Shown: positions 18,655 to 31,459 of the stretch, in pieces
Layout of the letters: every line of letters begins with the position of its first letter
Numbering within the stretch: position 1 is the stretch's first letter
Assembly (NCBI RefSeq): GCF_001431425.1
Contig: NZ_LDJG01000008.1
Location: forward strand, 169,676 to 233,675
Length of the DNA stretch: 64,000 nt
Origin: Stenotrophomonas nitritireducens
GTDB lineage: Bacteria > Pseudomonadota > Gammaproteobacteria > Xanthomonadales > Xanthomonadaceae
Direction of reading: 5' to 3'
Made by a program: the position numbers and the translations under genes
The notes under the pieces: generated by a model
What the model was told of the DNA's origin: nothing
The model's input: only the letters and a program-made list of their open reading frames with translations
Databases searched by the model: none

Positions 18655-18738
18655 ATGGGTGATTTCTTGTTTTTGGTATTGGCTTGCGGATTTTTCGTAA
18701 TCACGGCGGGGTTCATCGTTGGCCTCGAAAAAATTTGA
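18655..18738 (+). CDS. 27-residue membrane peptide between kdpF and kdpA
   Basis: ATG with GAGGTG 6 bp upstream encodes MGDFLFLVLACGFFVITAGF followed by IVGLEKI: one hydrophobic helix and a short charged tail. It starts 34 bp after kdpF and stops 12 bp before kdpA, so it sits inside the operon. From memory, similar 25-30 residue peptides with the pattern D-x-LF...FF...G-x-E/D-K/R-L occur beside kdp genes in several phyla, usually unannotated. Function is unknown; a second accessory subunit of the pump is possible. Confidence 0.65.
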   Translation: MGDFLFLVLACGFFVITAGFIVGLEKI

Positions 18739-18750
18739 TCGGAGTCCAAG

Positions 18751-20454
<1,704 letters not shown>

Positions 20455-20463
20455 GGAGTAGCT

Positions 20464-21138
20464 ATGACTGAAATTCAAACACAAGTCAGCCCGGCTGTGA
20501 CATCGGCATTCAGCGGTGTCACCCGCCCGGTGCTTGTTTCTGCAGTGCTCTTCATGATCGTGACCGGACTGGTGTATCCACTGGCCACTACTGGCGTGGC
20601 CCAATTACTCTTTAGCGATCAGGCGCAAGGCAGTTTGATTACTCGCAACGGACAGGCCGTCGGCTCGCGTGTCATTGGCCAGCTTTTCTCTAGCCCTCAG
20701 TATTTCCATGGCCGCCCCAGTGCCACTTCCGGCGCTGACCCGAACGATCCAGCCAATTCGATCGACCAGCCGTACAACGCTGCCAACAGCGGCGCGAGCA
20801 ACCAGGGGGCGCTGAGCAAGAAACTGCTCGACGCCGTGGCAGAGCGCACCAAAGCCTACCGGGAGGAAAACGGTCTGGCAGCTGACGCGAAGGTACCGGT
20901 CGATGCGGTGACCGCATCTGCCTCCGGCCTTGACCCGCACATTTCGTTAGCGAACGCCCGGCTGCAAGTGTCCCGGGTGGCAAAGGCGCGCAATGTGCCT
21001 GAGAAGGATGTGCTGTCGGTGCTGGAAAAGAACACAGCGCAACGTCAGCTCGGCGTTCTTGGCGAACCCCGCGTCAACGTGCTGGAACTCAACCTTGCAC
21101 TGGACGAGGCCTTCAAGGCCCGGCCAGTCACCCAATAA
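20464..21138 (+). CDS. kdpC: Potassium-transporting ATPase subunit KdpC (ICE copy)
   Basis: A 224-residue protein with one membrane helix near residues 20-40 ([20 protein letters not shown]). The KdpC signature follows: [19 protein letters not shown], then [20 protein letters not shown]. KdpC anchors the pump complex and supports its ATPase. It lies between kdpA and kdpB, whereas the usual order is A-B-C. It is 14 bp before kdpB. Confidence 0.95.
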   Translation: MTEIQTQVSPAVTSAFSGVTRPVLVSAVLFMIVTGLVYPLATTGVAQLLFSDQAQGSLITRNGQAVGSRVIGQLFSSPQYFHGRPSATSGADPNDPANSIDQPYNAANSGASNQGALSKKLLDAVAERTKAYREENGLAADAKVPVDAVTASASGLDPHISLANARLQVSRVAKARNVPEKDVLSVLEKNTAQRQLGVLGEPRVNVLELNLALDEAFKARPVTQ

Positions 21139-21152
21139 AGCTGGGAGTTTTT

Positions 21153-23252
21153 ATGTCCCAAACAGAAGTCATCACGTCTACTAATAGCACCGGCCCGTCT
21201 GGTAAGCAGCCAGACCCTCAGCCCGGCGCCCTGCCATGGTCCTCGATCATTGGTGAAGCTTTTCGTAAGCTGTCTCCGCGCGTGCAGATGAAGAACCCAG
21301 TGATGTTTGTCGTGTATGTCGGCAGCATCGTGGCAACGGTTCTGGGGATTCAGGCTGTGCGAGGAGATGGCGACGCCCCGGCGGGCTTCATCTTTGCAGT
21401 GGCTGCCTGGCTCTGGTTCACCGTGCTCTTCGCCAACGCAGCCGAGGCATTGGCCGAGGGCCGCGGCAAAGCGCATGCTCAAGCGCTGCGCGCCTCTCGG
21501 CGGCGAGTGGTTGCCCGTGTGCTCAAGGAACCTAAGCTGGACGGTACGAGCTGGCCCGTCCCCAGCGACGAATTGGCCGTGGGCGCTTACGTCCATGTCA
21601 ACGCCGGAGAAACCATCCCAGCGGACGGTGAGGTCCTGGTTGGGGTCGCCTCCGTCGATGAGTCGGCCATCACAGGGGAGTCGGCTCCGGTGATCCGCGA
21701 GGCTGGGGGCGATCTCAGCTCGGTTACCGGCGGGACCCGCGTGCTCTCGGACTGGATCATCATGCGCGTCACAGCGAAGCCTGGTGAGGCGTTCCTTGAC
21801 CGCATGATCGCCATGGTCGAGGGTGCCAAGCGAGGCAAGACACCGAACGAGCTTGCGCTGAACATCCTGTTGGTCGCCCTGACGCTGATCTTCCTGCTGG
21901 TATGCGTGACCTTGTTGCCGTTCTCCATGTTCGGCGTACAGGTCAATGGCGCAGGACAGCCAGTGAGCATCACGGTCCTCATTGCCCTGCTGGTATGCCT
22001 GATCCCGACGACCATAGGGGCCCTGCTATCGACTGTGGGCATTGCTGGCATGAGCCGCATGATGAAAGCAAATGTATTAGCAACCTCTGGTCGCGCGATC
22101 GAAGCTGCCGGTGACGTTGACGTGCTGCTACTCGACAAGACTGGCACGATCACCCTGGGCAACCGCGAGGCTGTCAGGTTTGTCGCCGCTCCTGGCCTGT
22201 CTGAGCCGGCTGTTGCCAATGCTGCCTACCTGGCTTCGCTGGCTGACGAAACGCCGGAAGGTCGCTCCATTGTGACGCTGGCTAAGGGCAGCTTCAATGT
22301 CAAGCTTCGGACACTGGACGGTGCACAGCCCATTGCATTCAGTGCAATGACCCGCATGAGCGGCATAGACATCGATGATCGGCAACTGCGCAAAGGGGCT
22401 GCATCGGCGATTCGCGCCTACGTGGAGCATGCCGGCGGGACATTCCCTGAGGCCGTTAGCCGGATCGTCGAGGAAATTTCTCGGCGTGGCAGCACACCTC
22501 TGGTCGTGGCCGACGGCCCGAGCGTCATTGGTGTGGTCGAACTCAAAGACATCATCAAGCATGGCATCAAGGAGCGTTTCGGCCAACTGCGCGCCATGGG
22601 AATCAAGACTGTCATGATTACGGGGGACAACAGGCTCACTGCAGCCACGATTGCCGCTGATGCAGGCGTGGATGATTTCTTGGCTGAAGCCACGCCTGAA
22701 GACAAGTTGCGTCTGATCCGCAAATACCAGGCCGAGGGCCACTTGGTGGCCATGACGGGGGACGGCACAAATGACGCGCCGGCCCTTGCGCAGGCTGATG
22801 TGGCCGTGGCGATGAACAGCGGCACTCAAGCCGCAAAGGAAGCGGGCAACATGGTGGATCTGGACAGCAATCCCACCAAGCTTCTGCGGGTTGTCGAGGT
22901 GGGCAAACAGATGATCATGACGCGCGGAGCGCTGACTACCTTCAGTGTCGCGAACGACCTGGCAAAGTACTTCGCGATCATTCCGGCCGCGTTCGTCGCC
23001 ACCTACCCGGCATTGGGGGCCTTGAACGTGATGGGCCTGCACAGCCCCAATTCGGCGATTCTGTCCGCGGTGATCTTCAATGCGCTCATCATCGTTGCCT
23101 TGATCCCGCTTGCCTTGCGTGGGGTGAAGTATCGGGCCGAATCGGCCTCGCATCTGCTCAGGCGCAACCTTTTGATCTACGGCGTCGGTGGCCTCATCGC
23201 GCCGTTCATCGGAATCAAGCTGATCGACATTATGCTGACCCCATTCTTCTGA
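21153..23252 (+). CDS. kdpB: Potassium-transporting P-type ATPase KdpB (ICE copy)
   Basis: A complete 699-residue catalytic subunit: TGES near 174-177, PTTIG near 285-289, phosphorylation motif DKTGT at about 328-332, and hinge motifs [14 protein letters not shown] and [20 protein letters not shown]. It has hydrophobic segments before and after the cytoplasmic domains. It is full length, with no missing catalytic residue seen. It comes after kdpC in this cluster. Confidence 0.97.
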   Translation: MSQTEVITSTNSTGPSGKQPDPQPGALPWSSIIGEAFRKLSPRVQMKNPVMFVVYVGSIVATVLGIQAVRGDGDAPAGFIFAVAAWLWFTVLFANAAEALAEGRGKAHAQALRASRRRVVARVLKEPKLDGTSWPVPSDELAVGAYVHVNAGETIPADGEVLVGVASVDESAITGESAPVIREAGGDLSSVTGGTRVLSDWIIMRVTAKPGEAFLDRMIAMVEGAKRGKTPNELALNILLVALTLIFLLVCVTLLPFSMFGVQVNGAGQPVSITVLIALLVCLIPTTIGALLSTVGIAGMSRMMKANVLATSGRAIEAAGDVDVLLLDKTGTITLGNREAVRFVAAPGLSEPAVANAAYLASLADETPEGRSIVTLAKGSFNVKLRTLDGAQPIAFSAMTRMSGIDIDDRQLRKGAASAIRAYVEHAGGTFPEAVSRIVEEISRRGSTPLVVADGPSVIGVVELKDIIKHGIKERFGQLRAMGIKTVMITGDNRLTAATIAADAGVDDFLAEATPEDKLRLIRKYQAEGHLVAMTGDGTNDAPALAQADVAVAMNSGTQAAKEAGNMVDLDSNPTKLLRVVEVGKQMIMTRGALTTFSVANDLAKYFAIIPAAFVATYPALGALNVMGLHSPNSAILSAVIFNALIIVALIPLALRGVKYRAESASHLLRRNLLIYGVGGLIAPFIGIKLIDIMLTPFF

Positions 23253-23336
23253 AAGTTAATAATCTGGAATAATTGGGCAACGCTAAAAAACGTTGCCCAA
23301 AACCCTATGAAGTTATCGAGTTAAGAGGACCGCCTT

Positions 23337-26078
23337 ATGGGAGCGACCCAACCCATAAAATCCGACGCCATACTGGGTGAACTCAAGCGAGAGTCTGCCG
23401 GACGGTTGACGGTATTTCTGGGTGCTGCGCCTGGCGTTGGCAAGACCTACGCCATGCTGGCCCGTGCGCGAGAACTGCACCGCCAAGGGGTGGATGTCGT
23501 TATTGGTATCGTCGAAACCCATGGCCGTGGCGAGACCTGGGCTCTGGTCGAGGGGCTCCCATTGCTGCCTCGCAAAACAATTGAGTATCGAGGGCGGCAA
23601 CTGGAGGAAATGGACCTGGATGGCTTGCTAGCACGCAAGCCGGCAATTGCCTTAGTAGATGAGCTAGCCCATCGCAATGCCCCCGGAAGCCGCCATGAGC
23701 GGCGCTGGCAGGATGTGGAGGAATTGCTCAACGCCGGTATCGACGTTTACACGACGGTCAATATCCAGCATTTGGAGAGTGTGAACGACGTTGTGCACCA
23801 AATTACAGGTATTCGAGTAAACGAGACTGTTCCTGACACTATTTTTGAGCGTTTGCGTGACATTCGCCTGGTCGATTTGCCTGCGCGCGAACTGATAGAA
23901 CGTCTGAACGATGGAAAAGTCTATATTCCCGAACAGGCTGCGAGAGCGCTACAGGCGTTCTTTTCACCGTCTAATCTCACCGCCTTGCGTGAGCTTGCAA
24001 TGCAAACGGTGGCGGAGCACGTCGATGTCGACCTTCGCGAAAAGCGTGCCGCACGCGGGTTGGCAGGCATTCCCATTCAACACCATGTGCTGATCGCCAT
24101 TGATGGCCGGGGACAATCCGAATATCTCGTGAGAGCGGGTTCCAGAATGGCCGAGCGACGTGGCTCGCCATGGTCAGTGGTCACCGTAGACACAGGCAGG
24201 TCTGCCGACGCGACACAGCAAGCAGGAAGCATCGCCCAGCCGATCTCATGGCTCAGAAGGAGCGCGCGTGCTGAGCAGCAACGTTTGATGGAGATCGACA
24301 AGGCTTTCGCGCTAGCGCGCAATCTTGGCGGGGAGACGGAGGTGATGCACAACACCGACGTCACGCAGGCATTGCTGGACGCTGCGGAAGCGCGCGGCGC
24401 AAGATCCATTGTGATCGGTCGCACGCGCGAGCGTCCTTTCGCCCGAATGTTCAACCGTACATTGACGCAGCAACTGCTACAGCGCGGCGCTCGCTACGAA
24501 CTGACGATTGTCAGCACACCGCAGGCGCGGCAGCAGACGATATATTGGACTGACACGGCCAGCAGCCGAATTACGAAACGGGAAGTCTCGCTGATTCTTC
24601 TGGCCAGCGCTGCCACCATAGGTTCAGCAGCCTTGGCTGAACGAGTTCTAGGATTACAGGATCTGTCGCTGATCTTTCTCGTAGCTGTTGTGCTGGTCGC
24701 GTCACGCACTCGCATGGCGTCAGCAGTTATCACTGCCGTTCTCTGCTTCTTGGCCTATGATTTCTTCTTTATCGAGCCAAAACTTACCTTTCTGATCAGT
24801 GCCCCTCGCGGCGTCGCAACCGTAATGCTGTTTCTCGCAGCAGCACTGATCGCAGGGCGCTTGGCTTCGCAACTACGCAGACAAGTAGTGGCACTGCGAG
24901 CCGCCAACACTCACGCTACAGCAATGCAGAAATTGGGACGCCAACTTGCCAAGGCAGCCGATCTTGGACAGGTTATTGCGTCAGGCGCCTCGATACTAAG
25001 ATCGACCCTTCATGCCGAAGCATGGATACGCATCAACGGGGAATCGGGGCCTACCGCCGCCACAACCCCGCTTACCGATAAAGATTTGATGGCGGCGGAC
25101 TGGACGCAACAACACGGACAAATGAGTGGGCGTTACACAGACACCTTGAGTAGTTCCAGTTGGCTGTTCCTCCCAGTGCGTTCGGACAAAGACGCGCTAG
25201 GCGTGGCCGGACTAAGGTTCCGGTCGGATATGGGGCGTCTATCGTTTGAGCAGCGCCGCCTCGCAGAAAGCATGGTGGAAGACATTGGTCAGGCGGCGCT
25301 ACGCACGCGGTTGGTATCACAATTGGAGGAGGCGCGGGTCACGGGAGAAACGGAGCGTCTGCGGTCCGCGTTGTTGTCATCCGTGTCGCACGATCTGCGC
25401 TCGCCCTTATCATCGATGATAGGGGCGGCCGACAGTCTGGCGCGGTACGGCAAGAACATGGGAACGGAGGATCAGCAGAGTTTGCTGGAAACCATTCATA
25501 TTGAGGGCGAACGCTTGGATCGCTACATTCAGAACCTGCTCGACATGACGCGACTTGGGCAGCAGGGCCTGACGTTGACGCGCGACTGGATCGGTATAGA
25601 CGAATTAGTGGGGTCGGCGTCAAGGCGTCTGCAACGGTACGAGCCGAATATCCGCCTGGAGCTCGACATTCCCTCGGGGCTGCCGCCGATTCATGTCCAT
25701 CCCGCCCTAATCGAGCAGGCTTTGTTCAACGTGATGGAAAACGCGGCAAAGTTCTCCCCTCTGGAAGTTCCCATCCACGTGAAGGTCCAGCGCAATGAAG
25801 ATGGCCAATTGCAAGTAGACGTCTCGGACCGTGGTCCCGGCATTCCAGAAGACGAACGACGACGCATCTTCGATATGTTCTACAGCGTGGAGCGTGGCGA
25901 CCGGGGCAAGCAAGGGACTGGTCTAGGATTGACGATAGTGCAAGGCATCGTGGGCGCCCATATGGGCAGCGTCCAGGCACTGCCCGGACGGGAAGGCAAG
26001 GGAACCACGATCCGTCTGACCTTGCCGTGGGGCGAATATGCCAAGCAAGAGGCGAAAGAAGATGATGGGACGACCTAA
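23337..26078 (+). CDS. kdpD: Sensor kinase KdpD (ICE copy)
   Basis: A 913-residue membrane histidine kinase that senses potassium limitation and phosphorylates KdpE. The N-terminal KdpD domain has Walker A GAAPGVGKT at about 29-37, and a UspA-like domain runs about 245-365. Four closely spaced membrane helices lie around 415-510 (ISLILLASAATIGSAAL-type segments), then a GAF-like region. The HisKA domain (VSHDLRSPLSSMIG, His about 685) and the HATPase (DVSDRGPGIPEDERRRIFDM, then GTGLGLTIVQGIVGAHMG) follow. It starts 84 bp after kdpB and overlaps kdpE. Confidence 0.95.
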   Translation: MGATQPIKSDAILGELKRESAGRLTVFLGAAPGVGKTYAMLARARELHRQGVDVVIGIVETHGRGETWALVEGLPLLPRKTIEYRGRQLEEMDLDGLLARKPAIALVDELAHRNAPGSRHERRWQDVEELLNAGIDVYTTVNIQHLESVNDVVHQITGIRVNETVPDTIFERLRDIRLVDLPARELIERLNDGKVYIPEQAARALQAFFSPSNLTALRELAMQTVAEHVDVDLREKRAARGLAGIPIQHHVLIAIDGRGQSEYLVRAGSRMAERRGSPWSVVTVDTGRSADATQQAGSIAQPISWLRRSARAEQQRLMEIDKAFALARNLGGETEVMHNTDVTQALLDAAEARGARSIVIGRTRERPFARMFNRTLTQQLLQRGARYELTIVSTPQARQQTIYWTDTASSRITKREVSLILLASAATIGSAALAERVLGLQDLSLIFLVAVVLVASRTRMASAVITAVLCFLAYDFFFIEPKLTFLISAPRGVATVMLFLAAALIAGRLASQLRRQVVALRAANTHATAMQKLGRQLAKAADLGQVIASGASILRSTLHAEAWIRINGESGPTAATTPLTDKDLMAADWTQQHGQMSGRYTDTLSSSSWLFLPVRSDKDALGVAGLRFRSDMGRLSFEQRRLAESMVEDIGQAALRTRLVSQLEEARVTGETERLRSALLSSVSHDLRSPLSSMIGAADSLARYGKNMGTEDQQSLLETIHIEGERLDRYIQNLLDMTRLGQQGLTLTRDWIGIDELVGSASRRLQRYEPNIRLELDIPSGLPPIHVHPALIEQALFNVMENAAKFSPLEVPIHVKVQRNEDGQLQVDVSDRGPGIPEDERRRIFDMFYSVERGDRGKQGTGLGLTIVQGIVGAHMGSVQALPGREGKGTTIRLTLPWGEYAKQEAKEDDGTT

Positions 26079-26796
26079 TGAAACGACTGCGAGCGCGCCG
26101 GCTGCCAGGATTCTTGTAATCGATGATGAAACGCAGATTCGCAAGTTCATCGACATCAGTTTGCGTTCGCAGGGCTATGCGACTTTGTTGGCAGGAACGG
26201 GACGCGAGGGACTAACGCTGCTAGCCAGTAAGGGGGCGGATCTTGTCGTTCTTGATCTGGGACTGCCGGACAAGGACGGAAAGGAAGTTCTCAAAGAGCT
26301 TCGGCAGTGGTCACGCGTGCCTGTCATAGTGTTGACGGTGCGGTCCGGCGAGGAGGAAAAGGTAGCCTTGTTAGATGCGGGCGCTAACGATTACGTGACC
26401 AAACCATTCGGTGTCGAGGAACTCATGGCGCGTATTCGCGCATTCCTGCGAACCGTAGGATCTGGTCTGGAGGAAGGTCCAGTCTATGACGATGGGACTG
26501 TCAGCATAGATCTGGTAAACCGGGAAGTGACGGTTCATGGCCAGATCGTCACGTTAAGTCGCAAGGAGTTTTCTCTACTGTCTCTATTGGCTCTCCAACC
26601 AGGACGGTTGATCACGCAAACGCAAATTTTAAGGGAGCTGTGGGGACCGACGCACGACGAAGATGCTCACTACTTACGCATTCTTGTCGGCAAGTTGCGT
26701 CACAAACTTGGAGACGATGCTTCCGCACCCCGTTATATCGTGACTGAACCTGGGGTTGGACTGAGATTCATCGCGAAGGAACGACAAACGGCTTGA
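26062..26796 (+). CDS. kdpE: Response regulator KdpE (ICE copy)
   Basis: A 244-residue OmpR-type regulator. The receiver domain has RILVIDDETQIRKFI and the phosphoacceptor stretch LVVLDLGLPDKDGKEVL. The winged-helix DNA-binding domain ends LRHKLGDDASAPRYIVTEPG. The start was set at an ATG inside the kdpD end, with GAAAGAAG as a weak ribosome-binding site; a longer in-frame start at 26038 adds only a basic leader. The gene ends 5 bp before rlxS-like sequence begins. It could act on both kdp operons in this window. Confidence 0.93.
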   Translation: MMGRPNETTASAPAARILVIDDETQIRKFIDISLRSQGYATLLAGTGREGLTLLASKGADLVVLDLGLPDKDGKEVLKELRQWSRVPVIVLTVRSGEEEKVALLDAGANDYVTKPFGVEELMARIRAFLRTVGSGLEEGPVYDDGTVSIDLVNREVTVHGQIVTLSRKEFSLLSLLALQPGRLITQTQILRELWGPTHDEDAHYLRILVGKLRHKLGDDASAPRYIVTEPGVGLRFIAKERQTA

Positions 26797-26801
26797 ACTG
26801 A

Positions 26802-27368
26802 ATTCAGTGATCGGTGCCAAGCAGTTCTTGATGGCCACGTTGCCGACCAAATTCCCATGTCACTCTGCCACCGCACACCGTCGCGGCGGTCTGCTGCCCA
26901 AGCCGCTGCTTGATCACAGGTTTCCTCGGCAGACTGAAGCCCATGCCGTCGTCCAGCACGGCCGCGCCAAGGTCACGCGCTGCCCACGCAGCTTTGCCAG
27001 CCCCTGTTTGGCCAGGGAGTCGGCGCGCTGCTGCATCGCCTGTTTAGCCTCGCTACCAAAACTCAGCTCGCCCAGGCCCGAACCGCCACTGATCAACTGC
27101 TGGTCGAGCCATGTGGCCCCGATAAAGCGAACCTGCCGCTCGATGGGCACGTGCGATTTCAGCTCCACCGTCACGCCGCCTAGGCACTGCGCGTCGTAGC
27201 GGCGACCCCATTCGGCCAAGTCGTCCGGCACCTTCGGCCACGCGCTCCACGATACCGGCCTGGTGCAGGACTTCGAGGCGGTGGATGTGGCCCGCAACAA
27301 CTTCCAGCGGATCAAGGTTCGGCACGGCCTGACCTAGCTCGACGACCAAGTGATGATCGGTGACCGCG
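26802..27368 (-). pseudogene. Decayed 3' fragment of a second rlxS relaxase gene
   Basis: The minus-strand sequence parallels the 3' third of rlxS (29474-31459). It reads TDHHLVVELGQAVPNLDPLE near 27350, then after a frameshift GATWLDQQLISGGSGLGEL and EAKQAMQQRADSLAKQGLA. It is interrupted by frameshifts and lacks a block near the C-terminus. It begins within a few bases of the aph(6) stop and ends at ATTCAGTGAT (26802-26811), a 10-mer that also lies just beyond the real rlxS stop (29459-29468). It is therefore a diverged direct repeat flanking the resistance genes. Confidence 0.8.
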
Positions 27369-28207
27369 CTAGTCGAGCAACCGGCGTGCCATGGCGTTGA
27401 CGGCCAGATCAATCGCCGCGCACTCGCCATCGTCGATGAACCAGGCTGCCGACAAGCCGGTCCATGCAACGATCCAGCGCAGAAGCCGTTCGGGCTCAAG
27501 CCCGGTCTCGGCGGCCACAATGCGGAGCCGGGCCTCCAACCTGCACGGCAGGACCGCAAGCGGCCGATCAGGGTCGCTGAGGTCTGGATTCGTGAAGATG
27601 TTGGCATAGTCGAAGGTGCGCTCACCCAGCAGCCCGTGCGGGTCGATGGCCAGCCACCCGCGGTCGCCGAAGTCGAGCACATTCTCGTGGTGCAGGTCGC
27701 CGTGGAGCGGGCACACCTCGCGCGGCGCCGCCAGAAGTTGGCGCGCCACGCCGGCGGCGGGCGCAAGTGCCGCGTGCTCAGCGGCCAGCCGGAAAAGCGG
27801 CTGGAACCATACCTGTAGCGGATGGAGATCGGGCAGCGGCCCCGACCGCGGAGCATGCAGGCGAGCGGCCGTGTCACAGAGGATCCTGCAGGCGTCGTCG
27901 TCCTGGCCGGACCGCGCCATCCGGGGAAGGTCGCCGGCCCCGGACGCGCGCTCCATGGCTCCATGAGCAGAGCGCCGGCCGCCGAGGCGAAGACCCGGGC
28001 AGCGCCTTGCCCTTCCCACCAGGTCAACAGGCGGTAACCGGTCTCTTCATCGGGAACCCGCGCGACCTTCAGCATCGCCGGCATGTCCCCTTGGCGGACG
28101 GCAAGCAACCAGCTCGGGTGCGTCGTGAGCAGCGCACCGTCGCGCTGCAGGCGCCAGCGCTCCATCCACACAGTGACCTGAGGCGGAAAACGGGAAGACG
28201 CGCTCAT
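27369..28207 (-). pseudogene. aph(6)-Ic-like: Frameshifted aph(6) streptomycin phosphotransferase
   Basis: The N-terminal frame (MSASSRFPPQVTVWMERWRL through FASAAGALLME) and the C-terminal frame (MERASGAGDLP through HGDLHHENVLDFGDRGWLAI, ending MARRLLD) together match streptomycin 6-phosphotransferase of Tn5 as I recall it. They are in different frames because of an 8-bp tandem duplication, CTCCATGG/CTCCATGA at 27951-27966. The ATP/substrate-binding HGDLHHEN lies after the break, so the product is probably inactive. It lies 14 bp after ble. Confidence 0.85.
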
Positions 28208-28221
28208 GAGATGCCTGCAAG

Positions 28222-28584
28222 CTATCCGTTCTGTATCAGGCGCAGGAGCGTCCCGTCCGAATCGACCAGGGCGGCCATCGTGCCTCCCCACTCCTGCAGT
28301 TCGGGGGCATGGATGCGGGGATAGCCTCTGCTGGTTTCCTGGATGCCGACGGATTTGCACCGCTCGTAGAACCCCGCGAGGTCGTCCAGCCTCAGGCAGC
28401 AACTGAACCAACTCGTGAGGGGATCGAGCTCGGGGTGGGCGAAGAACTCCAGCATGAGATCCCCCCGCTTGAGGATCATCCAGCCGGAGTCGCGAAAAAC
28501 TCTCCTGAAGCCCAGCTTTTCATAGAAGGCGGCGGTGGAATCGAAATCCCGTGATGGCAGGTTGGGCGTCGCTTGGTCGGTCAT
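28222..28584 (-). CDS. ble: Bleomycin-binding resistance protein, Tn5 ble type
   Basis: A 120-residue bleomycin-sequestering protein of the glyoxalase/bleomycin superfamily. It opens MTDQATPNLPSRDFDSTAAF and contains SGWMILKRGDLMLEFFAHPE and GGTMAALVDSDGTLLRLIQ; as recalled it is close to Tn5 BLMT but with scattered substitutions and a slightly shorter C-terminus. The middle gene of the neo-ble-str trio, 20 bp after aph(3'). Confidence 0.92.
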   Translation of the reverse strand: MTDQATPNLPSRDFDSTAAFYEKLGFRRVFRDSGWMILKRGDLMLEFFAHPELDPLTSWFSCCLRLDDLAGFYERCKSVGIQETSRGYPRIHAPELQEWGGTMAALVDSDGTLLRLIQNG

Positions 28585-28604
28585 TTCGAACTCCAGGGTC
28601 CCGC

Positions 28605-29411
<807 letters not shown>

Positions 29412-29414
29412 TCA

Positions 29415-29444
29415 TATATCGTCGGTCAGCGCCGGATCGGTCAA
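29415..29444 (-). promoter_or_regulatory. Candidate promoter of the aph(3')-ble-aph(6) cluster
   Basis: On the minus strand TTGACC (29439-29444) and GATATA (29415-29420) are 18 bp apart, 15 bp before the aph(3') ATG. No IS50 promoter sequence is present, so this or read-through from rlxS must drive the resistance genes. The short leader would leave only the ribosome-binding GAGGA. Assignment by pattern only. Confidence 0.4.
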
Positions 29445-29473
29445 TTCAAATAGCGGACATTCAGTGATGGCGA

Positions 29474-31459
29474 CTATCCCAAGGCAGGCCCTCGCTGCCG
29501 TCCGATCTTCCACGACACCCCGCCGCCGCGCACCGTTGCGGCGATCTGCTGCCCCAGCCGCTGTTCGATCACCGGCCTCCACGGCACCAGGCTGAAACCC
29601 ATGCCGTCATCAAGCATGGCGTAGCGTCCGCTGGCTAGCATGACAGAGCGCCGGTAGATGCCGGCCACGCGCTGCCCATCGGCCACCGGGCGATGCTTCA
29701 GGCCGGTTTCGGCAGCAATATCCCTCGCAGCCTGCGTCAGTTCCCGGTTGCGCAGCGTGCCCAGCAGGTTGCGGGCGAGGATGACGCGCTGCCCGCGCCG
29801 CTCGGCCAGCCCCTGTTCGGCAAGGAAGTCGGCGCGCTGCTGCATCGCCTGCTGGGCTTCGCCACCAAAGCCCAGGTCGCCCAGGCCCGAGCCACCGCCG
29901 ATCAACTGCTGGTCGAGCCAGGTGGCACCAATCACGCGGGTCTGTCGCTCGATGGGCAGGTGCGATTTCATTTCCACGACCACACCGCCCAGGCGCTGCG
30001 CGTCGTACTGGCGGCCACGCTCGGCCAGGTCTTCCGGCACCTTCCATAGCCCTTCGGCCACGCGCTCCACGATGCCGACCCGGCGCAGGGCTTCGAGGCG
30101 GCGGATGTGGGCTACGACGACCTCCTGCGGATCGCGGCCCGGTACGGCCTGACCCTGTGCGATGGCGAGGTGATGATCGGTGCGGTACAGCCCATCGCTC
30201 GCCAGCGCAGCGATGTTCTTGTCGGCGGCGCGCACGTCGGCCGATCCCTTCACCTCCACCACGGCGCCGGCTGGATAGTTCGCCAGCTCGTCGCGGGCGT
30301 TGAGCGCGACGTAGTGGGCTTTGCCGTCCACCCCGTCGATAACCAGATAGCCCCGGTCGCGCAGCTCGTCGGCCAGCCCCTTCGCGGCCACGCGGCCCAG
30401 AATGGTTCGGCCATCCTCGCCCGGCTCGAACACCGCCAGCTCGCGCGGCTCGCCGCGCATGACACGCTGCATGGTGCGGATGATGTCGCCACGCTCGCCC
30501 AGGGCGCGCAGCGTCTTTTCAGCGTCGGCATGGACGGCCCAGGTGCCGGGCCGCAGCTCGTCGGCCAGGCCAAGGCGCTGCAAGCGTTGCAGGCGGCCGA
30601 TCAGTAGCAGGCGCTGGCGTTGCAATCTCGGCTCGTTGAGGCGTTCGACATGCAACAGGCCATCGTCGCCCAGCTCGCGCTTGAGCGTGCGATCCAGGCT
30701 CGTCCACCGCTCCTGCTCCACCTCGCGCTGCAAGGTCTGCTGGATCTCCAGCTCGGTGCGCGGCCCCAGCCATTCGGTCGCCAGCTCGGCGGCCCGATGA
30801 CGGAAGCCATCGGCAATGTAGTCGCCCGCGATGATGAGGTCTTTTCCGGTGTCGTCGCGCCCGCGCACGACGATGTGCGTGTGCGGGTTGTCGGTGTTCC
30901 AGTGGTTGACGGCCACCCAATCGAGGCCCGCGCCCAGGTCGGCGTCCATGCGGCCCATCAGGTGCCGCGTGTAGGTGCGCAGGTCTTCGAGTTCCGCGCC
31001 ATCCTCGGGCGAGAGGATGAAGCGGAAATGGTGTCGGTCGTCGGCGCAGCGTTCCTTGAAGGCGTCGAGGTCGGCAGCATCGGTCTGCGGCCCGTAGGCT
31101 TGGCCCGGCTCGCCATCGCGGCCCACGCCGTCGCGTTCGATGTAGCGCAGGTGCTTGGCGAGCGACTGCGGGCTGGCATGGCGCTGGTTGACCAGCAGCG
31201 TCTTGATGGTCACACGCCGCGACAGGTGTGACAGCTTCGCGCCCGCGAATCGCGCCGCGGTGTGGCCGCGACCCAGGCGCGAGCCGGGCCGCTGGCCCGT
31301 GCCCCTCCCGGAGCCGCTGGCAACGCCAGGACGACGCACCGACGACTTGCCGCTGCTGGCCTTGCCTGCCTGCTTGAGCACCTTGGAGACGAAGCCCTGG
31401 CCCCGGTTCTTCGGGGCGCTGGGGCGGATGCGGAAATCGTCATCGCGGCGGTCGGTCAT
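29474..31459 (-). CDS. rlxS: RlxS relaxase (DUF3363 type)
   Basis: A 661-residue relaxase that nicks oriT and pilots the DNA strand. A basic, glycine-rich N-terminus is followed by candidate catalytic Tyr in KHLRYIERDG (about 106) and DRHHFRFILSPEDG. The HUH-type metal motif NPHTHIVVRGRDD has its histidines at about 193 and 195. The C-terminal half is DUF3363. The start MTDRRDDDFR is the usual one for this family; the upstream in-frame extension covers hairpin-rich DNA. It is well separated from traF by a probable oriT region. Confidence 0.92.
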   Translation of the reverse strand: MTDRRDDDFRIRPSAPKNRGQGFVSKVLKQAGKASSGKSSVRRPGVASGSGRGTGQRPGSRLGRGHTAARFAGAKLSHLSRRVTIKTLLVNQRHASPQSLAKHLRYIERDGVGRDGEPGQAYGPQTDAADLDAFKERCADDRHHFRFILSPEDGAELEDLRTYTRHLMGRMDADLGAGLDWVAVNHWNTDNPHTHIVVRGRDDTGKDLIIAGDYIADGFRHRAAELATEWLGPRTELEIQQTLQREVEQERWTSLDRTLKRELGDDGLLHVERLNEPRLQRQRLLLIGRLQRLQRLGLADELRPGTWAVHADAEKTLRALGERGDIIRTMQRVMRGEPRELAVFEPGEDGRTILGRVAAKGLADELRDRGYLVIDGVDGKAHYVALNARDELANYPAGAVVEVKGSADVRAADKNIAALASDGLYRTDHHLAIAQGQAVPGRDPQEVVVAHIRRLEALRRVGIVERVAEGLWKVPEDLAERGRQYDAQRLGGVVVEMKSHLPIERQTRVIGATWLDQQLIGGGSGLGDLGFGGEAQQAMQQRADFLAEQGLAERRGQRVILARNLLGTLRNRELTQAARDIAAETGLKHRPVADGQRVAGIYRRSVMLASGRYAMLDDGMGFSLVPWRPVIEQRLGQQIAATVRGGGVSWKIGRQRGPALG

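Noticed and set aside
26797..26808. Perfect palindrome ACTGAATTCAGT after kdpE as a terminator
   Set aside because: Low-GC 12-mer with no loop or T-run; better explained as part of the border sequence shared with the rlxS 3' side.
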